From positions 496,001 through 560,000 of the forward strand of contig JBMNMU010000001.1 of the NCBI GenBank assembly GCA_050953505.1: a stretch of 64,000 nt of DNA, read 5' to 3'. Below are positions 27,583 to 35,752 of this stretch, piece after piece. The position numbers were made by a program, and so were the translations under genes. Source of the stretch: JBMNMU01 sp050953505. Lineage in GTDB: Bacteria; Bacillota; Clostridia; Peptostreptococcales; Anaerovoracaceae. Each line of letters opens with the position of its first letter. Position 1 is the first letter of the stretch. The notes below the pieces were generated by a model. It worked only from the letters and a program-made list of their open reading frames with translations. It did not search any database and was not told where the DNA came from.

Positions 27583-29355
27583 TTGAAAAAACTAATGACA
27601 GGGAACGAGGCCATTGCCAGGGGAGCCTATGAAGCAGGACTTAAGTTTGCTTCTGCATATCCAGGCACGCCAAGTACTGAGATTTTGGAAAATATGGTCA
27701 ATTACAAGGACGATGTTTACTGCGAATGGGCTCCTAATGAAAAGGTAGCACTGGAAGCAGCTATTGGTGCATCTGTAGCAGGAGCTCGTTCCATGGCTAC
27801 GATGAAACATGTAGGTTTAAATGTAGCTGCAGACCCCTTGTTTACTTTTGCATACACTGGTGTTACAGGGGGATGTGTCATTGTCTCCGCCGACGACCCA
27901 GGAATGCATAGCTCCCAAAATGAACAAGACAACAGAAATTATGCAATGGCTGCTAAGGTACTAATGCTAGAGCCTTCAAATAGCCAGGAAGCAAAGGATT
28001 TTATGAAGCTGGGCTTAGAGCTTAGCGAACGTTTTGATACTCCTGTACTTCTTAGATTGACCACTCGTGTGTGTCACAGCAAAAGTTTAGTGAGCCTTGA
28101 CGAAAGGGTAGAGAAAGAGCTTATTCCATATAAGCACAACATCTCTAAGTACGTAGCAACTCCAGCTAATGCTAAGGTTTTAAGGAAACAACTAGTAGAG
28201 CGACTAAAGAACATGGAAGCCTACTCCAATAGCGCGGAGATTAACCAGCCTGAATACAACGAGACAAAAATTGGCGTAATCAGTAGTGGCGTTGCTTACC
28301 AGTATGCAAGGGAAGTCTTTGGCGAGGAGGCCTCTTACTTGAAGCTGGGCATGACATATCCTATGCCTATGGACACCATTAAAGAGTTTGCCTCAAAGGT
28401 GGATAAGATTTATGTTGTTGAAGAACTGGAGCCTTACATAGAAAACCATTTAAAGATGGCAGGAATCCCTTGTATAGGAAAAGAAATCATTCCAGAGATG
28501 GATGAGCTAAATACAGATATTGTGAGAAAAGCTGTTTATGGGGTAGAAGCACAAGCTCTATCAAGTGAAAAGGAAGCCGTTGTCAGACCGCCTACACTAT
28601 GTGCTGGTTGTCCTCACAGAGGAATTTACTACACCTTGAGCAAGACTAAAAACCTGTTGGTAACAGGAGACATTGGCTGCTACACATTAGGTTCAGCGCC
28701 GCCTCTATCTGCTATGCATACTTGCTTCTGTATGGGTGGTAGTATCAGCGCTGGCCACGGTGCCTCAACGGTATTAAGGAAAGCGGGATCTGACCTGAAG
28801 GTTGTTTCTGTTATAGGGGACTCTACCTTCTTCCATTCCGGCATTACCAGCTTAATGGATGTGGTCTATAACAAAGGCAATCAATTGACAATTATTATGG
28901 ATAATAGGATTACAGCCATGACCGGGCACCAAGAAAACCCAGGTACTGGTTACACTCTCATGGGTGAGCCTGCTCAGGAGGCGGATATTCCGTTAATGTG
29001 CAAGGCCATAGGTATTAAGGACGAAAACCTTTATGTGATTAATCCTTTAATGCTAGATGATTCAAAACAGATTGTAGAAGAAGCTCTTTCAAAAAATGAG
29101 CCTACAGTAATCATCACCAGATACCCATGTATCTTAAAAAAGTTTACTCCTGAAGATAAGAGCGAATTTGATCTAAGCCCGAAGGCTTGTGTCATTGACC
29201 AAGAAAAATGCACGAAATGCAAAGCCTGTGTAAGAACCGGCTGCCCTGCTATTTTCTCTGGGGAACAAATCGTAATTGATCATGAATCATGCACGGGCTG
29301 TACTGTATGTAAGCAAGTTTGTAGGTTTGACGCCATCAAGGAGGTATCAAAATGA
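27583..29355 (+). CDS. iorA: Indolepyruvate:ferredoxin oxidoreductase alpha subunit
   Basis: IorA binds thiamine pyrophosphate and oxidatively decarboxylates aryl pyruvates made from aromatic amino acids, passing electrons to ferredoxin. Domains in order: pyrimidine-binding domain (YPGTPSTEI near 25), the TPP domain with GDIGCYTLG and GDSTFFHSG, and a C-terminal bacterial ferredoxin domain with two 4Fe-4S motifs, CTKCKACVRTGCP and CTGCTVCKQVC. Length is 590 residues. The start is TTG 27583 behind TAGGAGGATATAA. It overlaps iorB by 4 bp. Typical of amino-acid-fermenting anaerobes. Confidence 0.95.
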   Translation: MKKLMTGNEAIARGAYEAGLKFASAYPGTPSTEILENMVNYKDDVYCEWAPNEKVALEAAIGASVAGARSMATMKHVGLNVAADPLFTFAYTGVTGGCVIVSADDPGMHSSQNEQDNRNYAMAAKVLMLEPSNSQEAKDFMKLGLELSERFDTPVLLRLTTRVCHSKSLVSLDERVEKELIPYKHNISKYVATPANAKVLRKQLVERLKNMEAYSNSAEINQPEYNETKIGVISSGVAYQYAREVFGEEASYLKLGMTYPMPMDTIKEFASKVDKIYVVEELEPYIENHLKMAGIPCIGKEIIPEMDELNTDIVRKAVYGVEAQALSSEKEAVVRPPTLCAGCPHRGIYYTLSKTKNLLVTGDIGCYTLGSAPPLSAMHTCFCMGGSISAGHGASTVLRKAGSDLKVVSVIGDSTFFHSGITSLMDVVYNKGNQLTIIMDNRITAMTGHQENPGTGYTLMGEPAQEADIPLMCKAIGIKDENLYVINPLMLDDSKQIVEEALSKNEPTVIITRYPCILKKFTPEDKSEFDLSPKACVIDQEKCTKCKACVRTGCPAIFSGEQIVIDHESCTGCTVCKQVCRFDAIKEVSK

Positions 29356-29936
29356 GTCAAGTAAAGAATATTCTTCTTGTCGGCGTAGGCGGGCAAGGTA
29401 CTATATTAGCAAGTAAAATCTTATCTGAGGGCTTGGTAGAGGCCGGATATGATGTAAAGATGTCTGAGATTCACGGGATGTCCCAAAGAGGGGGAAATGT
29501 AAGCACCCAGATTCGTTTTGGGGAAAAGGTGTTTTCACCAATTATAGGGAAGGGTGAAGCCGATGTCATTGTAGCTTTTGAAAAGATGGAAGCCTTAAGA
29601 TGGATTGAATACCTAAAGGAAGACGGAACCTTGATCATCAATGATTTTGAGATTCCTTCTGTGCCTATACAGCAGGGAAAAGTACAATATCCAGAGGGTA
29701 TCCTTGAGGATCTATCTTCTAAAGCAAAGACCTTTGTATTTAAGGCAGGAGATATTGCTGCAGAAATTGGCAACAAAAGGACCATGAACATTGTCCTCTT
29801 CGGAGCCATGGTAAAGGCCATGAACATAGAAGATATTGATTGGGAAACGGTTATAAAAAATAATGTAAAGAAGGGCTTTGAGGAAATAAACATTAAAGCC
29901 TTCCACGCCGGCCACAGCCACCAGACCGAGAGATGA
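29352..29936 (+). CDS. iorB: Indolepyruvate:ferredoxin oxidoreductase beta subunit, C-terminus supplied by a repeat
   Basis: The gamma-type subunit of the 2-oxoacid:ferredoxin oxidoreductase family, partner of IorA. The N-terminal VGVGGQGTILASKIL and SEIHGMSQRGG stretches are family signatures. The body ends near FEEINIKAF; the last ten residues (HAGHSHQTER) and the TGA stop at 29934-29936 come from the first unit of a palindromic repeat array. The original C-terminus may therefore have been replaced or extended. Length (194 residues) is close to normal, so function is probably kept. Confidence 0.93.
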   Translation: MSQVKNILLVGVGGQGTILASKILSEGLVEAGYDVKMSEIHGMSQRGGNVSTQIRFGEKVFSPIIGKGEADVIVAFEKMEALRWIEYLKEDGTLIINDFEIPSVPIQQGKVQYPEGILEDLSSKAKTFVFKAGDIAAEIGNKRTMNIVLFGAMVKAMNIEDIDWETVIKNNVKKGFEEINIKAFHAGHSHQTER

Positions 29937-30022
29937 TTGGCCGTGGCTGCCAGCCACCAGACCGAGAGATGATTGGCCGTGGCTGCCAGCCATCAGGCCG
30001 AGAGATGATTGGTTGGCTTGGG
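29912..30022 (+). repeat. REP-like repeat locus 1: three tandem single-arm units
   Basis: Two exact-period 36-bp units start at 29920 and 29956, and a third degenerate unit at 29992. Each holds the core GACCGAGAGATGATTGGCC (third unit altered). Each single unit can fold by pairing CAGCCAC with GTGGCTG. All three units are in the same orientation, unlike the paired inverted copies elsewhere. The first overlaps the iorB stop codon. Confidence 0.9.
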
Positions 30023-30038
30023 CGAATTGCTGACTTGA

Positions 30039-30073
30039 CTGCCATAGACCGAGGGAATTTCGGTTTATGGCAG
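30039..30073 (+). repeat. Short inverted repeat, probably a deleted REP palindrome
   Basis: CTGCCATAGACCGA (30039-30052) pairs with TCGGTTTATGGCAG (30060-30073) with one G-T wobble. It resembles the outer arms of the paired repeat copies (compare CTCGGTCTATGGC at locus 2) with the inner part missing. No T-run follows, so it is a poor terminator. Confidence 0.6.
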
Positions 30074-30169
30074 AAACGAATTTGATATTCCCCTTTCAAA
30101 AATAATTAGATTTACCAATATAACTTTAAATTTAGGTATAAGAAAAGTTAAAATGGGGGAATATTTATA

Positions 30170-30199
30170 TTGACATCACCCTACTCTATGGTGTATAAT
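30170..30199 (+). promoter_or_regulatory. Strong sigma-A-type promoter for the tRNA-Asn/Leu/fMet operon
   Basis: TTGACA (30170-30175) and TATAAT (30194-30199) with an 18-bp spacer lie 33 bp upstream of tRNA-Asn. Both hexamers match the consensus exactly. Confidence 0.85.
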
Positions 30200-30231
30200 T
30201 TATTTTGTCGTCGGAATTGACGACATGGTAT

Positions 30232-30303
<72 letters not shown>

Positions 30304-30310
30304 CCATTAC

Positions 30311-30396
30311 GCCGGGGTGGCGGAATTGGCAGACGCACAGGACTTAAAATCCTGCGATCCTTACCGATCGTACCGGTTCGATCCCGGTTCCCGGCA
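30311..30396 (+). tRNA. tRNA-Leu (TAA)
   Basis: A class II tRNA with long variable arm. Acceptor GCCGGGG pairs with TCCCGGC (one G-T). Anticodon loop CTTAAAA gives TAA. The T-arm is GGTTCGATCC; CCA is encoded at 30397-30399. Confidence 0.97.
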
Positions 30397-30473
30397 CCAT
30401 TTAAAAAATTTACTAAAAAAGGGTAGCTAATTAGATAAAATTGTGTTATACTAATAGTGTTGCTACAAGATAT

Positions 30474-30546
30474 CGCGGGGTGGAGCAGTTGGTAGCTCGT
30501 TGGGCTCATAACCCAGAGGTCAGAGGTTCGAATCCTCTCCCCGCAA
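30474..30546 (+). tRNA. Initiator tRNA-fMet (CAT)
   Basis: The anticodon loop CTCATAA is flanked by three consecutive G-C pairs (GGG/CCC), and the first acceptor position is a C-A mismatch (C30474 with A30545). Both are hallmarks of initiator tRNA. CCA is encoded at 30547-30549. Confidence 0.95.
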
Positions 30547-30559
30547 CCAAGAAAATAAC

Positions 30560-30585
30560 GATAGGCTTAATGCCTATCTTTTTTT
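30560..30585 (+). terminator. Rho-independent terminator of the tRNA operon
   Basis: GATAGGC (30560-30566) pairs with GCCTATC (30572-30578) around TTAAT, followed by seven T residues. Confidence 0.9.
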
Positions 30586-30620
30586 ATGCTTACAACGAAT
30601 GACGAATTAATGAAGTATTT

Positions 30621-30962
30621 TCACTCATTATCAACAAATGCCTTCCACATCTTGTCGTACTGTTCATAAAGCTTATGTACTTCGTTTTCAAGGGTATAGT
30701 AGTGTAGTATGTAAGGAATAAGTAATATAGCAATGGCTACGCTAAAGATTAATGTAATTTCAACTGGGCTTATCAGGATCATGATTATTGACATAGCTTC
30801 AAGAATTGCAAAAAGTGATGTGACTATAAGATGAATAAATCGCTCATGCTGGAAAAAGGAAATTTGAACCAGATGTTCCTTTATTAGCACCTCCCAGTCG
30901 CAATTTTCATTTAAAAGAAGATCATCGACTTTTTTACGGTAATTTACCAAGCGCCTTTTCAT
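30621..30962 (-). CDS. Small protein with two membrane segments, function unknown
   Basis: A 113-residue protein not recognised as a known family. A charged N-terminal region of 40 residues precedes two adjacent hydrophobic helices (about 44-62 and 66-86), then a charged C-terminal tail (HKLYEQYDKMWKAF). Both termini would face the same side. The ribosome binding site is AGGTGAAATGAAAT on the minus strand. It reads toward the tRNA operon terminator. Nothing nearby indicates its role. Confidence 0.65.
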   Translation of the reverse strand: MKRRLVNYRKKVDDLLLNENCDWEVLIKEHLVQISFFQHERFIHLIVTSLFAILEAMSIIMILISPVEITLIFSVAIAILLIPYILHYYTLENEVHKLYEQYDKMWKAFVDNE

Positions 30963-31041
30963 ATTTCATTTCACCTCATCAAACAACGTTGGAGGACAAA
31001 TAATTGCTTTCTTTACATGATAAACGAAAAAGCTACTTGCT

Positions 31042-31158
31042 TCAATTCTTTTTATCTACATCATCACCAGAGGAGCTCGGTTTACAGGAGAGGCTTTCAA
31101 TTATCGAAAGTTCTGCATCATTAGAATTACCTGCTTCATAAGAAAAGCTCGGAATCAC
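31042..31158 (-). CDS. Possible 38-residue small ORF coupled to the DUF1906 gene
   Basis: A GTG at 31158-31156 overlaps the TGA stop of the DUF1906 gene (GTGA overlap) and opens a 38-codon frame rich in Ser and Asp, ending DDVDKKN. The frame uses ordinary codons and no membrane segment is visible. It may be a translationally coupled peptide, or the former C-terminus of a longer neighbour in which a frameshift produced the present stop. No homology is claimed. Confidence 0.3.
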   Translation of the reverse strand: MIPSFSYEAGNSNDAELSIIESLSCKPSSSGDDVDKKN

Positions 31159-31805
31159 CAGAGCAGTTCTGTTAAGCTAATATTGGCTATATTCATATCA
31201 ATAGGGCATTGGGGCATCTGTCGGCTGTACTGCCAGATCCATACATTTCCCCCGCAAGTAGGGGCCTTCGGCTCATAATTTAGAGGGTAGATGAGATCAT
31301 CTAATTCTAATACTGGCTCGGCACTCCATAATATATTTTCTGTTAGCACTATTTTATTTTCTTTAGCTGCCTGACAAAATGCGTGATTAAAATTCCCGGT
31401 AACAGGGTCATTGTAAAAACCACTTCGGTAGCCAGCTTGTAGAATTGTTCCCGTCCAACCTTGTATCCATTCCTTATCTATTTGAAAATAACGCTCAATA
31501 TTTGCAAATATTGGTATGCCTAAAGGTATTTCAAGATTTTGAGCATAAAACACAGCATTATTTGCAGCATTGCGTCCTTGGTTAAACCCCTCGGCAGCCC
31601 TAAAATCGTTATAAATAGGCAATAGCCTTATACCTTTACTGTGAATAAATGAAATTTCTTCCCTTGTTAATCCTTCTGACACATCCTGGACCCGTACCAG
31701 ATACCTTCCCCAAAATTTAGGATGGCCAAAATAATGCATTACACATTGATACAAATCTTCTGTTACATTCTCAGCAGAATCGACTCCCCATTGGTAAAAG
31801 CTCAA
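31155..31805 (-). CDS. DUF1906 (glycoside-hydrolase-like, Rv2525c type) protein
   Basis: A 216-residue TIM-barrel-like domain protein of the DUF1906 family, related in fold to GH25 lysozymes. Typical pieces are the start WGVDSAENV, a GRYL(V/R) strand after FWGRY, LLPIYNDF, NAVFYAQNLEIPLGIPIFANIE, AGYRSGFYND and the terminal IWQYSRQMP. There is no signal peptide, so it may act in the cytoplasm or be exported another way. It follows the FAD oxidase gene by 37 bp on the same strand, suggesting a two-gene operon. The true substrate is unknown. Confidence 0.8.
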   Translation of the reverse strand: MSFYQWGVDSAENVTEDLYQCVMHYFGHPKFWGRYLVRVQDVSEGLTREEISFIHSKGIRLLPIYNDFRAAEGFNQGRNAANNAVFYAQNLEIPLGIPIFANIERYFQIDKEWIQGWTGTILQAGYRSGFYNDPVTGNFNHAFCQAAKENKIVLTENILWSAEPVLELDDLIYPLNYEPKAPTCGGNVWIWQYSRQMPQCPIDMNIANISLTELLW

Positions 31806-31842
31806 ACTTTACGCCTCCTTAATATAATGAACACGTTTTGAA

Positions 31843-33180
31843 TCAGTAAATCGGATGGTAGATTGGAATACTCTGAGGGAAATAAAATAAGTTTTCCGGG
31901 TCATAAATTTTTTTCACCTTCATTAATCTGGATATATTTTCTCCGAAGTATGCCAAAGGCCAATCAGTAATTAAAGAGTCACAGTAATTTCTATAAGCAC
32001 CGTGGGTATAGGGTAACATTGAATTGCGAAATCTTTCGATCCATTGTATATTTTCGTCCTCTTCAATATTTTGACTCCAGTATGAGAGATATTGAACTAA
32101 AATAAGTGCCTGGCGATGAACAAATGCCGTTCCATCTGAAGGTATTTCACTGACACGACCACCAAGGGCACTTAAGGAAATTAAATTAGCGTAACCCGGT
32201 GCAAGCCGTAAATTTTCAACTAAAACATTTAGTGCTGATTCTGATAAAGTTTCATAGATAAAGGCTGAAGAATTCTTAAATTTTTCCTGATCTACAGGAG
32301 TGCCTGCGAAGTGATGGACTGTTTCAATCCATGTATTGTTGTAGAACTCGACACTCTTAGGTTGTGTAGCCTCTGAAAGAGGAGCCACAATTTGCCTAAG
32401 CTCATTCTCTGTGCCTACAAATACTCCATCTGATCGAAGATCACCTTGGTTTTCTGCAGGCAATACAAGGGAAGAGGTCAGGCGGGCATCAATATATGGA
32501 GCCCACATCTGAAAATGGCGAACTACATTTTTTAGTTGGTCAAAGCTCCAAGTCATTCTATACCGTGATACATTTTCAATTTGATGTACACGGAAGGTGA
32601 AGGAAGTAACCACCCCAAAGCTTCCATCTCCTCCGCCTTGACAGGCCCAAAACAAGTCGCTGTGCTGATTATTGTTTACATGAATTACTTCCCCTTGTGC
32701 TGTAACCATTTCTAGTTCCAATAGATTATCGCAAGTCATACCCAAAAGTCTTGATAAAAACCCATAGCCTCCTCCTAGTGTCAATCCCGACGCAGCTACT
32801 GTGGGACAAGTCCCAGCTGGGATAGTAACACCTTGGCTCCATAGGGCCTCATATAAAAGGGATAATTGTAATCCAGCCCCAATCTGTACAGTATTGCTTA
32901 CTTTATCGATTTGAAGCTTTTGAAGTCTGCTGACATCGATGATCAACCCATCGTTCATAAGAGAATAGGCTTCATAGCTATGCCTTCCGCTACGCACACG
33001 AAAAGGAAATCGGTTCTGACGCACCCATCGGATGGCATTGACAACGTCCTCTGTGACTTCACAATAAACAATTATGCTTGGAAATTTATTAAATCTGCCG
33101 TTATAATTTTGTCTTGCTTTATCATATTCAGGTGAGCTTGGCAGAACCACATGTCCTGTTAGGCCTTGTGTACTTAGCAT
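31843..33180 (-). CDS. FAD-dependent oxidoreductase, berberine-bridge-enzyme-like, likely bicovalent flavin
   Basis: A 445-residue oxidase of the VAO/PCMH flavin fold with a C-terminal BBE domain (NYCDSLITDWPLAYFG and FYFPQSIP). H67 in RSGRHSYEAY and C125 in PAGTCPTVAASG correspond to the two residues that bind FAD covalently in glucooligosaccharide oxidase and berberine bridge enzyme. GGGYGFLSRLLG follows. Substrates in this family range from oligosaccharides to alkaloids; none can be named here. No signal peptide. An O2-using oxidase is notable in an otherwise anaerobic gene set. ATG 33180 follows AAGGAGGTACTGTTC. Confidence 0.88.
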   Translation of the reverse strand: MLSTQGLTGHVVLPSSPEYDKARQNYNGRFNKFPSIIVYCEVTEDVVNAIRWVRQNRFPFRVRSGRHSYEAYSLMNDGLIIDVSRLQKLQIDKVSNTVQIGAGLQLSLLYEALWSQGVTIPAGTCPTVAASGLTLGGGYGFLSRLLGMTCDNLLELEMVTAQGEVIHVNNNQHSDLFWACQGGGDGSFGVVTSFTFRVHQIENVSRYRMTWSFDQLKNVVRHFQMWAPYIDARLTSSLVLPAENQGDLRSDGVFVGTENELRQIVAPLSEATQPKSVEFYNNTWIETVHHFAGTPVDQEKFKNSSAFIYETLSESALNVLVENLRLAPGYANLISLSALGGRVSEIPSDGTAFVHRQALILVQYLSYWSQNIEEDENIQWIERFRNSMLPYTHGAYRNYCDSLITDWPLAYFGENISRLMKVKKIYDPENLFYFPQSIPIYHPIY

Positions 33181-33298
33181 TGAACAGTACCTCCTTAATG
33201 CATGAAAGGTTCATACATAATTATCCATATGTGAAGGAGGGAGAAAAAAGAATATATATAGTAAATTTGAATCCTTTCATTTCTCGCAGAATGCCATA

Positions 33299-33307
33299 TG
33301 CTATAAT
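33299..33307 (+). promoter_or_regulatory. Candidate extended -10 promoter for the hydrolase/acyltransferase cluster
   Basis: TGCTATAAT at 33299-33307 is an extended -10 box with no clear -35. Transcription would start near 33314 and pass straight through the palindromic repeat at 33322-33394 before the hydrolase start, placing the hairpin in the 5' untranslated region. Confidence 0.4.
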
Positions 33308-33321
33308 ATAAGAGAAGGGGA

Positions 33322-33394
33322 CCACAGCCAGCGACCGAGAGATGATTGGCTGTGGCCACGGCCACGGCCAATCATCTCTCGGTCTATGGCTGTG
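33322..33394 (+). repeat. REP-like repeat locus 2: paired inverted copy
   Basis: Two inverted arms with core GACCGAGAGATGATTGGC (33333-33350) and its complement GCCAATCATCTCTCGGTC (33367-33384) can fold into one long hairpin. The outer arms CACAGCCA / TGGCTGTG also pair, with a short unpaired internal stretch. It lies between the divergent oxidase and hydrolase genes, ending 17 bp before the hydrolase ATG. Confidence 0.93.
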
Positions 33395-33411
33395 AGAAAG
33401 TGAGATTAATT

Positions 33412-34344
33412 ATGAATCCGGTAAGAAAAGCCCTTTTAAAGGCTCTTTCCATCCCTTATATTAATTTAAAGAAGTATTACAGAGGCTATCGTAAATTTCT
33501 TCGAGCTGTAAATTTATATTTTCGCCCGTTATACAACTTGATGGATCATAAAATTATGGTGGAAGATCGTGAAATACCGGTGCGGGTATTTATGCCAGCA
33601 GAACAGAAGCTCAATAGTGTGCTTATATTTTTTCATGGTGGCGGATGGGTTACAGGTAACATCGATTCTTATACCAATGTATGCCATAATATGGCAAAAC
33701 AAACAGGATGCAGAGTCATTTCAGTAGACTATCGCTTGGCCCCGGAACACCCTTTTCCTGCAGGCCTTGAGGATTGTTATCATGTAACGAGAGAAATTTT
33801 TCTAAACCTGGATATATTAAGCTGTAAACAATCGGGTATTACATTAATCGGTGATAGCGCGGGGGCAAATTTGGCGGCAGCGGTATCTCTTATGGCAAGG
33901 GACCGGGGAGAGTTTTTACCCTTGCGGCAAATTTTAATTTATCCGGCTACTTATTATGATCATAGTGATACTTCTCCCTTTGATTCAATAAGGGAGAATG
34001 GAACGGATTATGTTATGACTTCAAAACGCATTCAGGACTATTGGGATTTATACATTTCCAAGGAAGAAGACAAATATAGCCCTTATGCGGCGCCATTGCT
34101 TGCTGATGATTTATATAACCAGCCCAAAACACTTATCATTACAGCGGAGTATGATCCCCTTAGAGACGAAGGGGAAGCTTATGGAAATAGATTAAAAGAG
34201 CATAATAATAGTGTAAAGATTCACCGTATGGAGGATGCGCTTCATGGTTTCTTAACATTACCGTGGAACTCTGAATATGTAGTTAAATGCTATGAGATAA
34301 TCAATGAATTCTTAAATGAGGAGATTGTTGAGGAGAGGATCTGA
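33412..34344 (+). CDS. Alpha/beta hydrolase, hormone-sensitive-lipase-type carboxylesterase
   Basis: A 310-residue esterase or lipase. The oxyanion-hole motif HGGGW is at residues 75-79, the nucleophile S149 sits in GDSAG, and D248 (EYDPLRDEG) with H278 (HGF) completes the triad. No signal peptide is visible. The frame extends upstream into the repeat, but ATG 33412 (MNPVRKALLK) is the sensible start although its ribosome binding site is weak. The stop is one base from the GTG start of the acyltransferase-like gene, implying coupled translation and a shared pathway. Confidence 0.87.
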   Translation: MNPVRKALLKALSIPYINLKKYYRGYRKFLRAVNLYFRPLYNLMDHKIMVEDREIPVRVFMPAEQKLNSVLIFFHGGGWVTGNIDSYTNVCHNMAKQTGCRVISVDYRLAPEHPFPAGLEDCYHVTREIFLNLDILSCKQSGITLIGDSAGANLAAAVSLMARDRGEFLPLRQILIYPATYYDHSDTSPFDSIRENGTDYVMTSKRIQDYWDLYISKEEDKYSPYAAPLLADDLYNQPKTLIITAEYDPLRDEGEAYGNRLKEHNNSVKIHRMEDALHGFLTLPWNSEYVVKCYEIINEFLNEEIVEERI

Positions 34345-34345
34345 A

Positions 34346-35620
34346 GTGAAAACAAGAAAAGTAGAATGGACAAGACTAGACAATGCCTCTAAAATTTTCC
34401 CGGCAACTTGCAATGACAAGGATACAAAGGTATTTCGAGTAGTATGCGAGCTCAAGGAATCCGTAGACCCGGAAGTATTGCAGCAGGCCCTGGACGTTAC
34501 GATAAAAAATTTTACATTTTACAAGTCGGTATTAAGACGGGGAGTCTTCTGGTACTACCTAGAATCCGCTGATATTAATCCAATTGTGGAAATGGAGTCT
34601 ATGCCGGTCTGTGCTCCTATTTATATAAAAGATAAAAGAAATTTATTGTTTCGGGTATTTTATTATAATAACAGAATTAACCTGGAAATATTTCATGCGC
34701 TTTCTGACGGAACAGGAGCGATCTGGTTCCTTCAGAATATGGTGCATCATTATCTTATCATGAAGCACAAGGAGGTTTTTGAGAATAAGAGCCTGGAATG
34801 GCCCCATAGTAATTCCCTAGATGGGAAAATGAAAGACAGCTTTCATCGGCATTTTATTGGTAAGAGTACATTCCAATACCCTCGTATGAAGCGAAAAAGT
34901 GTTAAGGCCTATCATACTCGCGGAACAAGATTTGAAGAAAAGCGCACGTTGCTTATTGAAGGAAGTGTGTCTGCTGAAGCAGTTTTAAAAGAAGCACGTC
35001 AGTATCAAACCACTCTGACCATTTTTGTCGCTTCTGTATTTATTTATTCTATTTATAAGGATATGACGGCGCGAGAGAAAAAACATCCTGTTATATTATC
35101 AGTGCCAATAAATTTACGTCAATTTTATGAATCTGATAGTGCTAGAAACTTTTTTACAACAATGAATGTAGGATGCCATTTTACAAAGAAAAATATTGAA
35201 ATAGAAGATATCATACAAAGTGTAAAAGATAGCTTTCGCGAAGGCATGGAAGAAGAAAAAATATCCAATCAGTTAAATCGATTTATGGCCCTAGAAAAAA
35301 ATCTGTTAACAAAATTAATCCCATTGCCTTTAAAGGATTTTTCCCTACGCATTGCCAACAAAATAAATGATAGGGAAATAACTGGGACATTATCCAACGT
35401 AGGTAGGATACAAATGCCTACTGAATTCGAATCATATATCAGGCAATTCAGTATATGTACCAGTGCAAGGAGGCCTCAAATTACAATGAGCACCTACAAT
35501 GATAGGCTTGTTATCAGCTTTACGTCGCCATTTCGGGAAACAGAAATACAAAGATACCTTTTTCAGTTTCTTTCTAATAAGGGGATTGAAATTGAGATTT
35601 CTTCCAATAGCTTAGAATGA
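34346..35620 (+). CDS. Condensation-domain/alcohol-acetyltransferase-like acyltransferase
   Basis: A 424-residue protein of the CoA-dependent acyltransferase superfamily that includes NRPS condensation domains, PapA proteins and alcohol acetyltransferases. The catalytic motif HxxxDG reads HALSDG at residues 117-122. A second half-domain carries PINLRQFYES and an ending typical of the family. It is a stand-alone enzyme without carrier-protein domain. I chose GTG 34346 because GAGGAGAGGAT lies just upstream and the hydrolase stop is adjacent. Hydrolase, acyltransferase and the next DUF6320 gene form a recurring cluster; product is unknown, an acylated lipid or ester being the best guess. Confidence 0.8.
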   Translation: MKTRKVEWTRLDNASKIFPATCNDKDTKVFRVVCELKESVDPEVLQQALDVTIKNFTFYKSVLRRGVFWYYLESADINPIVEMESMPVCAPIYIKDKRNLLFRVFYYNNRINLEIFHALSDGTGAIWFLQNMVHHYLIMKHKEVFENKSLEWPHSNSLDGKMKDSFHRHFIGKSTFQYPRMKRKSVKAYHTRGTRFEEKRTLLIEGSVSAEAVLKEARQYQTTLTIFVASVFIYSIYKDMTAREKKHPVILSVPINLRQFYESDSARNFFTTMNVGCHFTKKNIEIEDIIQSVKDSFREGMEEEKISNQLNRFMALEKNLLTKLIPLPLKDFSLRIANKINDREITGTLSNVGRIQMPTEFESYIRQFSICTSARRPQITMSTYNDRLVISFTSPFRETEIQRYLFQFLSNKGIEIEISSNSLE

Positions 35621-35699
35621 ATTACCGTTCGTATCAAAGTTAGAGCAGGGGAGCTGGTGGCGTTTGGAGCCTGCTCTTGGGGGATTTTTGTAAATGAAA

Positions 35700-35739
35700 T
35701 ACAGCCACGGCCAATCATCTCTCGGTCTGGTGGCTGTGG
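35700..35739 (+). repeat. REP-like repeat locus 3: single arm
   Basis: One reverse-orientation arm with core GGCCAATCATCTCTCGGTC (35709-35727), flanked by ACAGCCAC (35701-35708) and GTGGCTGT (35730-35737), which pair. It ends a few bases before the GGGAGGAAAGG ribosome binding site of the DUF6320 gene and could fold in the mRNA leader. Confidence 0.9.
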
Positions 35740-35752
35740 AAGGGAGGAAAGG

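Noticed and set aside
29712..29993. Antisense frame with repeated SHGQSSLGLVAG units
   Set aside because: The repeat peptide is only the translation of the tandem DNA repeat on the opposite strand of iorB.
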